From assembly GCA_016217725.1 (NCBI GenBank), contig JACRHB010000177.1, positions 1 to 47,466 on the forward strand: a stretch of 47,466 nt of DNA. The letters are read 5' to 3'. Of this stretch, positions 15,330 to 25,780 are shown in pieces (the stretch's first letter is position 1; every line of letters starts with the position of its first letter). This DNA comes from Nitrospirota bacterium. Lineage in GTDB: Bacteria; Nitrospirota; Thermodesulfovibrionia; UBA6902. Both the position numbers and the translations under genes were made by a program. Below the pieces are notes generated by a model. The model saw only the letters and a program-made list of their open reading frames with translations. It was not told where the DNA came from and did no database searches.

Positions 15330-18300
15330 CAACACCCTTCTCCATCTTTATAACAAACATCAGCAACGCCGGGATGACAAAGACGGTAAACACCGTTGAT
15401 AGCGCAAGCCCGCCGACTATGACGCTGCCGAGACCTCTGTAAAGCTCGGAGCCCGGTCCGGGGGCGATTACAAGAGGAAGCATGGCGAAGATGCTGGTGA
15501 AGGCAGCCATGTAAATCGGCCTCAGCCTGGACCTTGTCGCGTCAAGCACGGCTTCCCTGTGCTCCATTCCGTATTCACGGATGTTGTGAAGTGTCTGATG
15601 GACTATAAGTATTGCATTGTTGACGACCACCCCGATCAATATTACAAAGCCTAACATCGTGAGTATATCGAGAGGCTGCGGCGCTATGAAAACGTTGACA
15701 AGCTTCAGCCCGATAAAGCCGCCGGCTCCTGCAAGGGGCACGGTCAGCATTATTATGAAAGGGTAGACGAAATTTTCATAGAGCGCGGCCATGAGCAGGT
15801 AGGTAATGACCGCGGCAAGTATCAGGTTCCATTGGAGCGCCTTTCTCGACTCCGTGAGCTTGTCCGCCACGCCGCTCTGTCTTACGTTGACGCCCTGGAG
15901 CAGTCCCTGATCTTTCAGCATCGGGATGAATTTGTTGTCTATAAGCTCCATCGCCTCTTCTATCGGCATTGAAAAGGGCGGTGTGACCTGAAGCGTGATC
16001 GTGCGGTTCCTCTCAAGGTGTCTTATTTCGGTGATGCCGGTAGTCCTTTCAAGCGTTGATACTGAAGACACGGGGATGACCTTTCCGCCGGGGGTTGAGA
16101 TCATCGCATTGTATAATTCCTCAGGGGTCTTTATATCTTCTTCATTTGCCTTCACCACCATGTCTATCTTCTTTTGGCCTTCCTGTTTGAAGTCCCCGAT
16201 CTTTCTGCCGTCCATAAGCACGTCTACGGCAACGCCGAAATCATCCGCGCTCATGCCCGAGGCCCTGAGCCTGTCGCGCTCCGGCAGGAGCCTTACCTCA
16301 GGGAATAGCAGTTCAAGCGAAGGGACGGGTCTTATCTGCACGTCCCGGATCTCGTTTCTGATTATGCCGAACATCGTGCCGGCCACCCTGATGAGCCGGT
16401 TAATATCATTGCCGCTTATATCGACCTCGATAGTCCTGGCCCTGCCGAGTCTCGTCTGAAAAATACCGGCCTGGCTGCTTACGCCGAACATGCCGGGTAT
16501 GGAATTTATCTTCTGCATGAACAGCGGCACAAGCTCTCCCGCCCTCTGCTCATGTGTGCTTATCGCGCCTGACAGCATGATCTGCTCGGAGCCGACATAG
16601 AACATATTTTTTATCCCGGGAAGTCCGTTGCTCTCTTTCTTGAAATTAGGCTCGACGGATTTGAAAAATTGTTTCCCAATATCCATCTTTTCTTCATAGG
16701 ACAGACCGGGCGGCGGTATCAGAAGGTTTATTACGAGGTTCCTGTTTCCCTGAGGGAGGTACTCCATCTTGGGCAGCATGAGTATGGTAATAACAACCGA
16801 CAGGAACGTAAGAGACAAAACGGTGGTGAGCCGCATGAGTGTGTTCTTCATCGACAGGTTCACGATCCTCATCATCCACTCCACAAGCCGGTCTCCGATG
16901 CTGCCGAGAATGACGAATCTCTCTTTTCTCTGTTCTCCCGATATCCTGTAAAATCTCTCCGACAGCATCGGGATGACGGAGATGGATACATAGAGACTGA
17001 TCAGTGTGGCAAAGGTCATGGCAATGGCTATGTCCCTGAATAACTGCCCAGCCTCCTCCTTCACAAAGACAATCGGCAGGAAGACCGCAACGTTCGTCAG
17101 CGTTGAGGCCACTATCGCCCCCCATACCTCTTTTGCGCCGTGATATGAGGCGTCATAAGGCGACTTGCCCATCTTCCTGTGGCGGTCGATGTTCTCAAGC
17201 ACGACAATGGCATTGTCAACGAATATGCCGATTGCAAATGAAAGCCCGGCGAGACTCACGACGTTAAGGTTCCTCCCCATGGCCTGCATGAAAATGAACG
17301 TCCCGATGACGCTTATCGGTATTGCCGACGCAGTGATGATCGTTGATGAAAAATTCCTGAGGAATATCAGAAGCACCACAACCGCCAGCGCCCCGCCGAT
17401 GAGGATGTCTTTCTTTACAAGGTCGATTGCGCTCTGAATGTACGGCCTTTGGTCATACACCCAGTCTAAGTAGATGCCTTCAGGCTTCAATTTGTCTTCA
17501 TTGAGCCGCTTGACGGTCGCTTCGACCCTGTTGGTCAGGTCGAGGATGTTCGTTCCCGCTTCGGGCTTAACGCCTACGGCCATCCCGTCTTTGCCGTTGT
17601 GTATCATTGCGACCGTGCGCTTTTCATACCCGAATTGCACGTCCGCCAGATCGGAAAGCATAATGCGTCTCTGCCCCGTTGAGCGTACTACAATATTTTT
17701 TATCTCCTCCGGTGACCGTAATTCAGCGACGGTCCTTATCCTGTAATCCCTCCTGCCGACGCCCATAACTCCCGCAGAGACATTCACGTTCTCCGCCCTC
17801 AGCACATTGACTACGTCATTTATAGTGAGACCGTGAGCGGCCAACTTTTCAGGAGACACGATTATATGCATCTCCTTCTCGGTGCCGCCCCCTATAAAGA
17901 GGTCTGCCACGCCCTCGACCCTCTCAAGATGCTGGCGGACTTCATTTTCAAAAAACGTCTTATAGGAATAAACGTGATTTGGATTGCCTTCGGAGGTTCT
18001 TAGTATCATCCAAATTACGGGCGAAGTGGCCGCGCCTGTGGCGTTGATGACGGGCTTATCTACATTTTCAGGATATGAGCGGACTTCATTGAGCTTGTTC
18101 GACACCCTGAGGAGCGCATCGTCAACGTCCGTGCCGACCTTGAATCTGAGCGTGACCGTCCCAAGCCCGTTGAATGCGGAGCTTTCCATTTCGATAAGTC
18201 CGGGGATGCCCTTCAGGACTTTTTCCTGCTCCTCGATTACGTCGCGCTCTATTTCATATGGAGTCGCGCCACTCCAGACGGTCCTGACCTCGATCTCCGG

Positions 18301-18426
18301 CTCGGTTACGTCGGGGCTTAACTGATACGGCATCTTGTAAAGCCCGATTATCCCGAAAAGGACAATAAAGATAACCGCGACTATGACGGTTACCGGTTTT
18401 TTGATTGATGTTTGAACGATGTCCAT
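15316..18426 (-). CDS. RND efflux pump, HAE1 (AcrB-like) family
   Basis: Proton-driven inner-membrane exporter, trimeric in characterised relatives. From ATG 18426 it has 1036 residues, normal for AcrB homologues. The N-terminus (SIKKPVTVIVAVIFIVLFGIIGL) is the first membrane helix. Helix 4 carries GIFVDNAIVVLENI, with Asp kept and Asn at the second acidic position of the relay, as in many relatives. The matching second-half motif is GVVVNNAILIV. Two large periplasmic loops are present. The frame extends 14 codons upstream into a CACAAAGG repeat; that extension is rejected. The last residues VKS and the stop come from a CTCTTAA repeat. It follows its adaptor, TolC and TetR genes. Confidence 0.94.
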   Translation of the reverse strand: MDIVQTSIKKPVTVIVAVIFIVLFGIIGLYKMPYQLSPDVTEPEIEVRTVWSGATPYEIERDVIEEQEKVLKGIPGLIEMESSAFNGLGTVTLRFKVGTDVDDALLRVSNKLNEVRSYPENVDKPVINATGAATSPVIWMILRTSEGNPNHVYSYKTFFENEVRQHLERVEGVADLFIGGGTEKEMHIIVSPEKLAAHGLTINDVVNVLRAENVNVSAGVMGVGRRDYRIRTVAELRSPEEIKNIVVRSTGQRRIMLSDLADVQFGYEKRTVAMIHNGKDGMAVGVKPEAGTNILDLTNRVEATVKRLNEDKLKPEGIYLDWVYDQRPYIQSAIDLVKKDILIGGALAVVVLLIFLRNFSSTIITASAIPISVIGTFIFMQAMGRNLNVVSLAGLSFAIGIFVDNAIVVLENIDRHRKMGKSPYDASYHGAKEVWGAIVASTLTNVAVFLPIVFVKEEAGQLFRDIAIAMTFATLISLYVSISVIPMLSERFYRISGEQRKERFVILGSIGDRLVEWMMRIVNLSMKNTLMRLTTVLSLTFLSVVITILMLPKMEYLPQGNRNLVINLLIPPPGLSYEEKMDIGKQFFKSVEPNFKKESNGLPGIKNMFYVGSEQIMLSGAISTHEQRAGELVPLFMQKINSIPGMFGVSSQAGIFQTRLGRARTIEVDISGNDINRLIRVAGTMFGIIRNEIRDVQIRPVPSLELLFPEVRLLPERDRLRASGMSADDFGVAVDVLMDGRKIGDFKQEGQKKIDMVVKANEEDIKTPEELYNAMISTPGGKVIPVSSVSTLERTTGITEIRHLERNRTITLQVTPPFSMPIEEAMELIDNKFIPMLKDQGLLQGVNVRQSGVADKLTESRKALQWNLILAAVITYLLMAALYENFVYPFIIMLTVPLAGAGGFIGLKLVNVFIAPQPLDILTMLGFVILIGVVVNNAILIVHQTLHNIREYGMEHREAVLDATRSRLRPIYMAAFTSIFAMLPLVIAPGPGSELYRGLGSVIVGGLALSTVFTVFVIPALLMFVIKMEKGVGVKS

Positions 18427-18441
18427 TAAAAAAACGTGGGG

Positions 18442-18517
18442 CGCAAAGGCACAAAGGCACAGAGGCACAGAGTATAAATAACTTTGTGCCTTTGTGCCTC
18501 TGCCACTTTGTGCCTTT
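18442..18517. repeat. Inverted repeat, CACAAAGGCACAGAGG type
   Basis: GGCACAAAGGCACAGAGGCA (18448-18467) faces TTTGTGCCTTTGTGCCTCTG (18483-18502) and a further CTTTGTGCC copy. A second copy of this family is at 41491-41646. It lies just upstream of the RND start and may separate it from any ribosome-binding site. Confidence 0.88.
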
Positions 18518-18532
18518 TATTTATTTGTTTTG

Positions 18533-19597
18533 TCATTTCTGCACACTCACTGCCTGCCCATCCCGCAGTCTCTCATTCCCCTTAACAACCACCTTCATGC
18601 CTTCGCTGAGTCCTAGCCCCTGAATGCCGGCATTCATTCCCGTGTAAGCAATCACATTCACCGGGATCATCTTTGCCTGTGAATCATTCACAACAAACAC
18701 GACCGTATTGCCGAACACGGTAATGACCGCGTCCCTCGGGACAATCAATGCCTTTTCCTTTTGACCTGCAGGCAGAAGCACGCGTGCCTCCATGCCCTCA
18801 ACCAGATCCGCTGAGCTTTTTATCCTCACCTTGACCGGGATAGTCCTTGTCGATACGTCGCCTTTGGGGACAATGGCAAAAACCTTTCCCGTCATTTCCA
18901 TGCCGCCGGCTATCACCCTTGCATCCATGCCCTTCTTCACATGCGCAAGGTATTGTTCGGGCAGCTCGGCTACAACGTCCATGAAATCATCTCTGCCTAT
19001 CGAGGCGACAGCGCCGCCCGGAGAAAGCCATTCGCCTAATTCAATATACTTCTTTATCACTATCCCGTTAAAGGGGGATTTAACGACCTTCTTGCCCAGC
19101 TCAACCTCAATGCGCTCCACGTCCGCCTTTAAGGATGCGGCCTTTTTTTCAAGGCCGTTTACTTTAGATTTCTGATCATCATATGCCTGAACGGAAATCA
19201 GATCCTCTTTATAAAGGCTCCCGGTGCGTTCAAGATTTTTCTTCTCATTCTCAAGGTCCGATAGTACCTGCTCGTAAGTCGCCTTTGTCGACTGAATGGT
19301 CTTCTCCAGAAGCTCGCTGTTTATTACGACAAGCGCGTCCCCCGTTTTCACCCTCTGACCTTCTTCAAAACCTGCTTTCTCAGCCAGCCCGCTCACCTCG
19401 GAGGCGACTTCCGAAACCTCATGGTAATAAACCGTGCCGATGAATTCATTCACCGGCGCAACGAGTCCCGAGGTGACCCCGGAGACAACTACCATTGCTG
19501 GAGGCATGGCCTGCTGTTTCGGCTTTTCCTGAGCATGTAGATAACGCGGTATGAGAAGTAGTAAAAAAAGGGAAATTATGTATGATCTTTTAAGCAT
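18533..19597 (-). CDS. RND periplasmic adaptor protein
   Basis: Membrane fusion protein for the adjacent RND pump. The 354 residues start with a signal peptide ending near LHAQ. Lipoyl halves surround a shorter coiled coil (ETIQSTKATYEQVLSDLENEKK region, residues about 85-165), with VKSPFNGIVIKKYIELGEWL closing the lipoyl domain. Beta-barrel and membrane-proximal domains follow (LVEGMEARVLLPAG, GLSEGMKVVVKGNERLRDGQ). The gaps on both sides carry repeats (18442-18517 and 19620-19651). Confidence 0.92.
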   Translation of the reverse strand: MLKRSYIISLFLLLLIPRYLHAQEKPKQQAMPPAMVVVSGVTSGLVAPVNEFIGTVYYHEVSEVASEVSGLAEKAGFEEGQRVKTGDALVVINSELLEKTIQSTKATYEQVLSDLENEKKNLERTGSLYKEDLISVQAYDDQKSKVNGLEKKAASLKADVERIEVELGKKVVKSPFNGIVIKKYIELGEWLSPGGAVASIGRDDFMDVVAELPEQYLAHVKKGMDARVIAGGMEMTGKVFAIVPKGDVSTRTIPVKVRIKSSADLVEGMEARVLLPAGQKEKALIVPRDAVITVFGNTVVFVVNDSQAKMIPVNVIAYTGMNAGIQGLGLSEGMKVVVKGNERLRDGQAVSVQK

Positions 19598-19619
19598 CTA
19601 AATTCTCCTGATATGTTTT

Positions 19620-19651
19620 ATGTAGGGGCGGGTTTCAAACCCGCCCCTACC
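19620..19651. repeat. Hairpin, TGTAGGGGCG type
   Basis: TGTAGGGGCGGGTTTCAAAC followed by CCGCCCCTACC, a near-perfect palindrome between the second tolC and the RND adaptor gene. Confidence 0.88.
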
Positions 19652-19653
19652 GT

Positions 19654-21005
<1,352 letters not shown>

Positions 21006-21009
<4 letters not shown>

Positions 21010-21563
21010 TTCACATCCTTTCTTATTCCGTGAATGATTAATTGAAAAAGAGAATTGCTCATCTTCTTTACGTCGCCGATCCCGAAAATCAATTTTAATA
21101 AAACCGCGCCCCTGATGCTCGCAAAAATCACAGCCGCCGTGTCCTTGACGTCCGTGGATTTGAAAATGCCTTTTTTAATGCCTGTAATAAGTATATCAGC
21201 TATTATCCCGTGCTGCGTCTTGAAAAAGTTTTTCCTGAGCGGCTGCAGGAACGGGAGGGTGTGCTCTTTAAAGAATATGGAGAGCAGTTGTCTCTTCCGG
21301 AACGAGCACTCAAGGTTCAGGGCAATATACTTTTTCAGGGCTTCAAGAGGATCTTCGGCAGGCAGTTTTTCAACCCGCTCGACAAAATCCCCTGTCTGGT
21401 CTTTGATAAGCTCCATAAAAAGCTCTTCCTTGTTCCTGAACCTCAGGTAAAGCGCCCCGACGCTCAAGCCGCCGGCGCGGGCGATCTCGGCCATTTTAGT
21501 CTCCGAATAGCCCTTTGAGGAAAACAGCTCCAGGGCGGATTTCAGCACCTTTGATTTAGGCAT
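21006..21563 (-). CDS. TetR-family repressor of the RND operon
   Basis: Predicted autoregulating repressor of the tetR-tolC-adaptor-RND unit. The N-terminal helix-turn-helix reads KVLKSALELFSSKGYSETKMAEIARAGGLSVGALYLRF, followed by an all-helical ligand domain. The start at 21563 (MPKSK, 185 residues) is preferred. The frame continues to ATG 21587 and GTG 21596, but those codons lie within the operator and at the predicted transcription start, and the added residues NRRSFNK look unlike protein. The ATGA overlap with tolC indicates coupling. A TTGACA/TAAAAT promoter and a palindromic operator lie just upstream (21572-21630). Confidence 0.9.
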
Positions 21564-21571
21564 CTTATTAA

Positions 21572-21603
21572 ATGAACGACGGTTCATATGAATCACCGTT
21601 CAT
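21572..21603. promoter_or_regulatory. Palindromic operator for the TetR repressor
   Basis: ATGAACG at the left end and CGTTCAT at the right end surround a central TTCATATGAA palindrome. It begins at the -10 box of the tetR promoter and covers the predicted transcription start. Position and symmetry fit an autorepression site for the TetR protein. Function is inferred. Confidence 0.75.
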
Positions 21604-21630
21604 TTTAGAACGCTGCGGAAAGATTGTCAA
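21602..21630 (-). promoter_or_regulatory. Sigma-70-type promoter of the tetR-tolC-RND operon
   Basis: On the minus strand, TTGACA (21625-21630), a 17-base spacer, and TAAAAT (21602-21607). Both boxes are close to consensus and the spacing is ideal. The -10 box overlaps the end of the palindromic operator. Confidence 0.82.
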
Positions 21631-21649
21631 GTTGAGCTGAACGGGGTGA

Positions 21650-21679
21650 TTGACTTTTACAATTTATAACAGTTAGAAT
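21650..21679 (+). promoter_or_regulatory. Promoter of the lysR gene
   Basis: TTGACT (21650-21655), an 18-base spacer, and TAGAAT (21674-21679). The predicted transcript would start about 5 bases before the ATG at 21691, so the message would be nearly leaderless. It is divergent from the tetR promoter with about 20 bases between the -35 boxes. Confidence 0.6.
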
Positions 21680-21690
21680 TACTTACCATT

Positions 21691-22605
21691 ATGGACGACC
21701 ACAAATTAAAGGTGTTCTGCATAGTTGCGGAGACTAAAAGCTTCTCAAGGGCTTCAGAGATAATTCGCCTTACCCAGCCTGCCGTCAGCCTTCAAATTCA
21801 AGCGCTCGAAGAGATGTACGGCACCAAGCTTTTTAACCGCTCCGGCTGCGTTATCACCCTCACCCAGGCCGGAGAGATGCTTTATAAGTATGCAAAAGAG
21901 ATTAATTCGCTTTATGAGGCCGCCGAAAAAGAGATAGGCGGGATCACCGGTCTCGTAAAGGGCGTCATAACCGTAGGGGCCAGCTCAACCATAGGCAACT
22001 ACGTCCTGCCTTCCGTCATATCCGATTTCAAGAGAAGGTTCCCCAAGGTCGGCGTCCATCTCCACGTCGGCAATACCAAAGCCGTAATTGATTATTTGAA
22101 CGCCGGCAGCGTTGACATAGGGCTTGTCGAGGGCGACGTCAACAAACAAAAACTGCTCCTGGAAAAACTCATTCCCGATGAAATGGTCTTGATAATGTCG
22201 CCCTATCATCACTTAGCCAAGAAAGCCAGCGTGTCCATTATGGAGCTTTCAAAGGAGCCTATAATCTTCAGGGAAGAAGGCTCGGGCACGAGAGAGGCGA
22301 TAGAAAAGTACCTGACAAAGCACGGCATAACGCAGCAGAATCTGAAAATATCCCTCATAATGGGGAGCACGGAATCCATAAAAAGCGCGGTTGAGGAAGG
22401 GCTCGGCATTGCAATAATGTCAAAGTGGGCCGCCCGGAAGGAATGCCGTTACGGCAGCCTGAAGACCGCGGTCTTCAAGGAAGAGAAATTTGTAAGAGAT
22501 TTTGCGCTTGTCTTCCGTAAATCCAAAGAGCCTTCGCATACGGTCGAGCAATTTATGGGGTTCTTGAGAAGATATCCCTATAATAAGCTCTTAAACACCC
22601 AATAG
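21691..22605 (+). CDS. LysR-family transcriptional regulator
   Basis: A 304-residue regulator. The N-terminal winged helix-turn-helix (LKVFCIVAETKSFSRASEIIRLTQPAVSLQIQALEE region) is followed by a LysR substrate-binding domain starting at about residue 92 (GVITVGASSTIGNYVLP). The effector domain resembles the CysL/CbbR-like branch (IFREEGSGTREAIEKYL). It is divergent from the tetR-RND operon; whether it controls that operon cannot be told. No ribosome-binding site was seen, which fits a nearly leaderless message. It is convergent with mgtC, with a MITE-like element between them. Confidence 0.92.
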   Translation: MDDHKLKVFCIVAETKSFSRASEIIRLTQPAVSLQIQALEEMYGTKLFNRSGCVITLTQAGEMLYKYAKEINSLYEAAEKEIGGITGLVKGVITVGASSTIGNYVLPSVISDFKRRFPKVGVHLHVGNTKAVIDYLNAGSVDIGLVEGDVNKQKLLLEKLIPDEMVLIMSPYHHLAKKASVSIMELSKEPIIFREEGSGTREAIEKYLTKHGITQQNLKISLIMGSTESIKSAVEEGLGIAIMSKWAARKECRYGSLKTAVFKEEKFVRDFALVFRKSKEPSHTVEQFMGFLRRYPYNKLLNTQ

Positions 22606-22628
22606 CCACTCAATAACCTTACCTTAAA

Positions 22629-22797
22629 AAGGAGGCTGAACGCCTCATAAATACAATGACGACTCCTTTAAAAAAAAGAGGCGAGCATTCCCAATCAGGC
22701 CGGCAATATGAACCATAACGATTTATTTTGCAAAACGGGGTTTTGCCCTTTCAATTAATCGTCGATTCATTGTGTTTATGAGGCGTTCAGCCTCCTT
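22629..22797. mobile_element. MITE-like element with about 35-bp terminal inverted repeats
   Basis: The left terminus, 22629-22663, begins AAGGAGGCTGAACGCCTCAT. The right terminus, 22761-22797, is its near-perfect reverse complement, ending GGCGTTCAGCCTCCTT. Each arm contains the small palindrome GAGGCTGAACGCCTC. The 97-base interior has no open frame but includes the hairpin GCAAAACGGGGTTTTGC (22730-22746). No clear target duplication is visible. It spans the gap between convergent lysR and mgtC and touches the mgtC stop, so it may act as a two-way terminator. Unlike the word-repeat elements it has a unique interior. Confidence 0.7.
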
Positions 22798-23492
22798 CAC
22801 CCGCTGATTCTCAGAGTAGCAACAAAATCCAGCGAGCTCAATTTTGTAAATATTTGTTTTATTGCATCCTTATTTCTTGTGGAGACGGTGAATTTATATT
22901 CAATCTCGCCTTTTGACCGCTCCTTCTCATAGTTGATGGAATGAATCTGAAACCCGAGGTCCGACAGCATGGATATGATCATATCTTCTTTATCCTCCGC
23001 GGCGGGAGTTGAAACCGTGATGATGTTATACCTCAAAAACTTAATCTTCCTCTCGACGGCCCGGAGCGCCATTAATGCGATGATGGTGATTACAAAAGTT
23101 ATAAGTCCTTCATAATATAGGCCTCCCCCGATGGCAAGTCCTATTGCGGAGACAATCCATATGGACGCGGCGGTCGTCAGCCCCCGTATCGCAAAACCGC
23201 TCTTTACAATAACGCCGGCTCCCAAAAAGCCTATTCCGATCAGGGCGCCTGCGGAAATCCTTGCAGGGTCGATCCGCAGGGTCGGGTCGAGGCTGCGAAT
23301 GTAGAAATAATAGTTTTCGGATACGACCATTATGAGGACGGCGGCCAAACAGACAATCAACTGCGTCCTGAAGCCCGCCGCTCTTCCATGAGCTTCTCTC
23401 TCAAAGCCGATAATGCCGCCGATAATCGCCCCCAGAAGAAGACGCAGCGTTATTTCATAAACGGATATCATGCAAGTTATTATAATCGACAT
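22797..23492 (-). CDS. MgtC/SapB-family membrane protein
   Basis: An integral membrane protein. The 231 residues have about four or five N-terminal helices with the family motif LLGAIIGGIIGFEREAHGRAAGFRT, then ISAGALIGIGFLGAGVIVK and GLTTAASIW. A cytoplasmic ACT-like C-terminal domain covers about 155-231. MgtC relatives affect magnesium homeostasis and, in Salmonella, F-ATPase activity; the role here is unknown. The start could be ATG 23492 or, more typical of the family, ATG 23471 (MISVYEITLRL). Neither has a good ribosome site. Confidence 0.88.
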   Translation of the reverse strand: MSIIITCMISVYEITLRLLLGAIIGGIIGFEREAHGRAAGFRTQLIVCLAAVLIMVVSENYYFYIRSLDPTLRIDPARISAGALIGIGFLGAGVIVKSGFAIRGLTTAASIWIVSAIGLAIGGGLYYEGLITFVITIIALMALRAVERKIKFLRYNIITVSTPAAEDKEDMIISMLSDLGFQIHSINYEKERSKGEIEYKFTVSTRNKDAIKQIFTKLSSLDFVATLRISG

Positions 23493-23515
23493 TCTTTAAA
23501 GGTGTCAAAGACAAC

Positions 23516-23614
23516 GTCAAGAGTCAAGAGTTAAGAGTCAAGAGTTAAAAGTTTTAAAGACAATGTAATAGGAATTTTTTTCACTTTAAACTTTCAACTC
23601 TCAACTTTCAACTT
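23516..23614. repeat. Inverted repeat of iterated GAGTCAA/GAGTTAA words
   Basis: TCAAGAGTCAAGAGTTAAGA continues to 23550; the right arm, 23583-23614, iterates TTTCAACTCTCAACTTTCAA. It lies between mgtC and the divergent ftsH. Confidence 0.87.
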
Positions 23615-23685
23615 ATTCCGCCGTTGGCAATACAAAAGCAAATATGTTAATCTTATTGGTATAGTCTTTGCAGGAGGGACACAAT

Positions 23686-25527
23686 TTGTATAAAAGTATA
23701 GTCATATGGATTTTGTTCGGTTTGATGATGATCTTGATCTTCAACCTTATCGAAACATCGAAACCCGACGACGAGATGGTATTTTCCGACTTCACGGCTA
23801 AATTGCAGCAGGGCGAAATAACGGAGGTAACCATAAAAAAGCCTGAAAACCTGCTTGTCGGAACCCTGAAAGACGGGGTCAAGTTCAAGACCTATTCGCC
23901 GGATTATCCCGATCTCGTAAAAGAGCTGAGGGATAAAGGCGTAAAGATCTCCGTAAAACCCGAGCACACTCCGTGGTACATGAATATCCTCTTTAATTTC
24001 GGACCAGTGATCCTGCTGGTCCTTCTATGGGTATTTTTCATGAGGCAGATGCAGACAGGCGGCAACAAGGCCCTGTCTTTCGGAAGGAGCCGGGCCAAAC
24101 TCGTATCTGAAAAAGGCATAAAAATAACCTTTGCAGATGTGGCAGGCATTGAGGAAGCTAAAGAAGAAGTGCAGGAAATCATACAATTCTTAAAGGACCC
24201 GCAGAGATTCCAGAAGCTCGGCGGGAAGATACCAAAAGGCGTCATGCTTGTCGGTCCCCCCGGCTCCGGGAAGACCCTGCTCGCAAGGGCCATAGCAGGC
24301 GAGGCCGGCGTACCGTTCTTTTCCATCAGCGGCTCCGACTTTGTAGAGATGTTTGTCGGCGTGGGCGCTTCGAGAGTGAGGGATTTATTTGAGCAGGCAA
24401 AAAAGAGCTCCCCGTGCATTATTTTTATTGATGAAATTGACGCGGTCGGACGTCACAGGGGCGCCGGTCTCGGAGGCGGCCACGACGAGCGCGAGCAGAC
24501 GCTGAACCAGCTGCTTGTCGAGCTTGACGGTTTTGATCCGAACGAAGGGATCATCGTGCTCGCATCCACCAACAGACCGGACGTGCTGGACCCCGCGCTT
24601 TTACGGCCCGGAAGGTTTGACAGACAGGTAGTCGTACCGCACCCCGATGTAAAAGGCAGGCTTGAGATAATAAAGGTCCACATCAAAAAAATACCGCTTA
24701 ATGAAAATGTAAATCTTGAAGTGCTTGCAAGAGGGACGCCCGGATTTTCAGGGGCCGACCTCGCCAACCTTATAAATGAAGCCGCGCTCCATGCAGCGAG
24801 ACAATCAAAGGCAAAAGTCGAGATGTCGGATTTCGAGGACGCAAAAGACAAGGTCATGATGGGCAAAGAAAGAAAGAGCATGATCCTGTCCGAGGAGGAA
24901 AAAAACAACACCGCCCACCACGAGGCGGGGCATGCCCTGGTCGCCAAGCTGACGCCCGGAACCGACCCCCTTCACAAGGTCAGCATCATACCGCGCGGAA
25001 TGGCGCTTGGCATTACCCAGCAGCTTCCGATAGATGACAGGTACACCTATTCCAGAGGATACATATTAAACACGCTGGCAGTCCTTTTGGGCGGCAGGGC
25101 CGCGGAAGAGATCGCGCTCGGACACATGACCACAGGCGCCGGCAACGACCTGCAAAGGGCCACCGATCTGGCGCGCAAGATGGTATGCGAATGGGGCATG
25201 AGCGACAAGCTCGGCCCTCTCACGTTCGGAAGGCGCGAAGAGCAGATATTCCTCGGCAAGGAGATCACAAGACATAAGGACTATTCCGAGAAGACGGCTG
25301 AAGAAATAGACGAAGACGTGAAGGCTATCATTAAGGAAAGATATGAATATGCAAAACATCTTCTCATCGAAAACAAGACTTCCCTGTTAAAACTCGCGCA
25401 GGCGCTGCTTGATAAAGAAACCCTCGACGGCCCTGAAATAGAAGCCATCATCCGGGGCACGGACGGCGATATGCCGAAGACGGAGGCGGAGAAAGACGCA
25501 ACCGTCGCCTCGGAAACGTCGGCGTAG
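23686..25527 (+). CDS. ftsH: ATP-dependent zinc metalloprotease FtsH
   Basis: Membrane AAA+ protease for quality control of membrane and regulatory proteins. From the TTG at 23686 it has 613 residues. This start is chosen because AGGAGGG (23672-23678) lies 7 bases upstream; the TTG at 23668 would put that site inside the gene. Helix 1 is at about 3-22, a periplasmic domain follows, and helix 2 is at about 100-119. Walker A GPPGSGKT is at 190-197, Walker [11 protein letters not shown] at 245-254, the arginine-finger region is RPGRFDRQ, and zinc-binding HEAGH is at 412-416. The variable acidic C-terminal tail is ordinary. In many bacteria folP follows directly; here a Fic gene lies between. Confidence 0.97.
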   Translation: MYKSIVIWILFGLMMILIFNLIETSKPDDEMVFSDFTAKLQQGEITEVTIKKPENLLVGTLKDGVKFKTYSPDYPDLVKELRDKGVKISVKPEHTPWYMNILFNFGPVILLVLLWVFFMRQMQTGGNKALSFGRSRAKLVSEKGIKITFADVAGIEEAKEEVQEIIQFLKDPQRFQKLGGKIPKGVMLVGPPGSGKTLLARAIAGEAGVPFFSISGSDFVEMFVGVGASRVRDLFEQAKKSSPCIIFIDEIDAVGRHRGAGLGGGHDEREQTLNQLLVELDGFDPNEGIIVLASTNRPDVLDPALLRPGRFDRQVVVPHPDVKGRLEIIKVHIKKIPLNENVNLEVLARGTPGFSGADLANLINEAALHAARQSKAKVEMSDFEDAKDKVMMGKERKSMILSEEEKNNTAHHEAGHALVAKLTPGTDPLHKVSIIPRGMALGITQQLPIDDRYTYSRGYILNTLAVLLGGRAAEEIALGHMTTGAGNDLQRATDLARKMVCEWGMSDKLGPLTFGRREEQIFLGKEITRHKDYSEKTAEEIDEDVKAIIKERYEYAKHLLIENKTSLLKLAQALLDKETLDGPEIEAIIRGTDGDMPKTEAEKDATVASETSA

Positions 25528-25780
25528 ATTAAGCCCGGGAATTCTGATTTGCAAACGCAAAAATTCGTGATTGATTAGTCACTCGGTAATAACCTTCTTC
25601 CTCTTTTTATCAAATCGTAGAAAAACTCTGACTATCGGGTTTTAACTCTCTTTTTCCGCGTTTAATATATAATATTCCATTCTCTGAAAGGCAGGCTTTT
25701 ATTGGTTAAATGAACAATCTCCCGTTTCGAGAAGGTCAGATTATTGAAAGCCCGTTATTCAATGAGCGGATATAACAAAT

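Noticed and set aside
18427-18468. Fourteen-codon N-terminal extension of the RND pump
   Set aside because: Encoded by the CACAAAGG repeat; the conserved AcrB-type N-terminus begins at ATG 18426.
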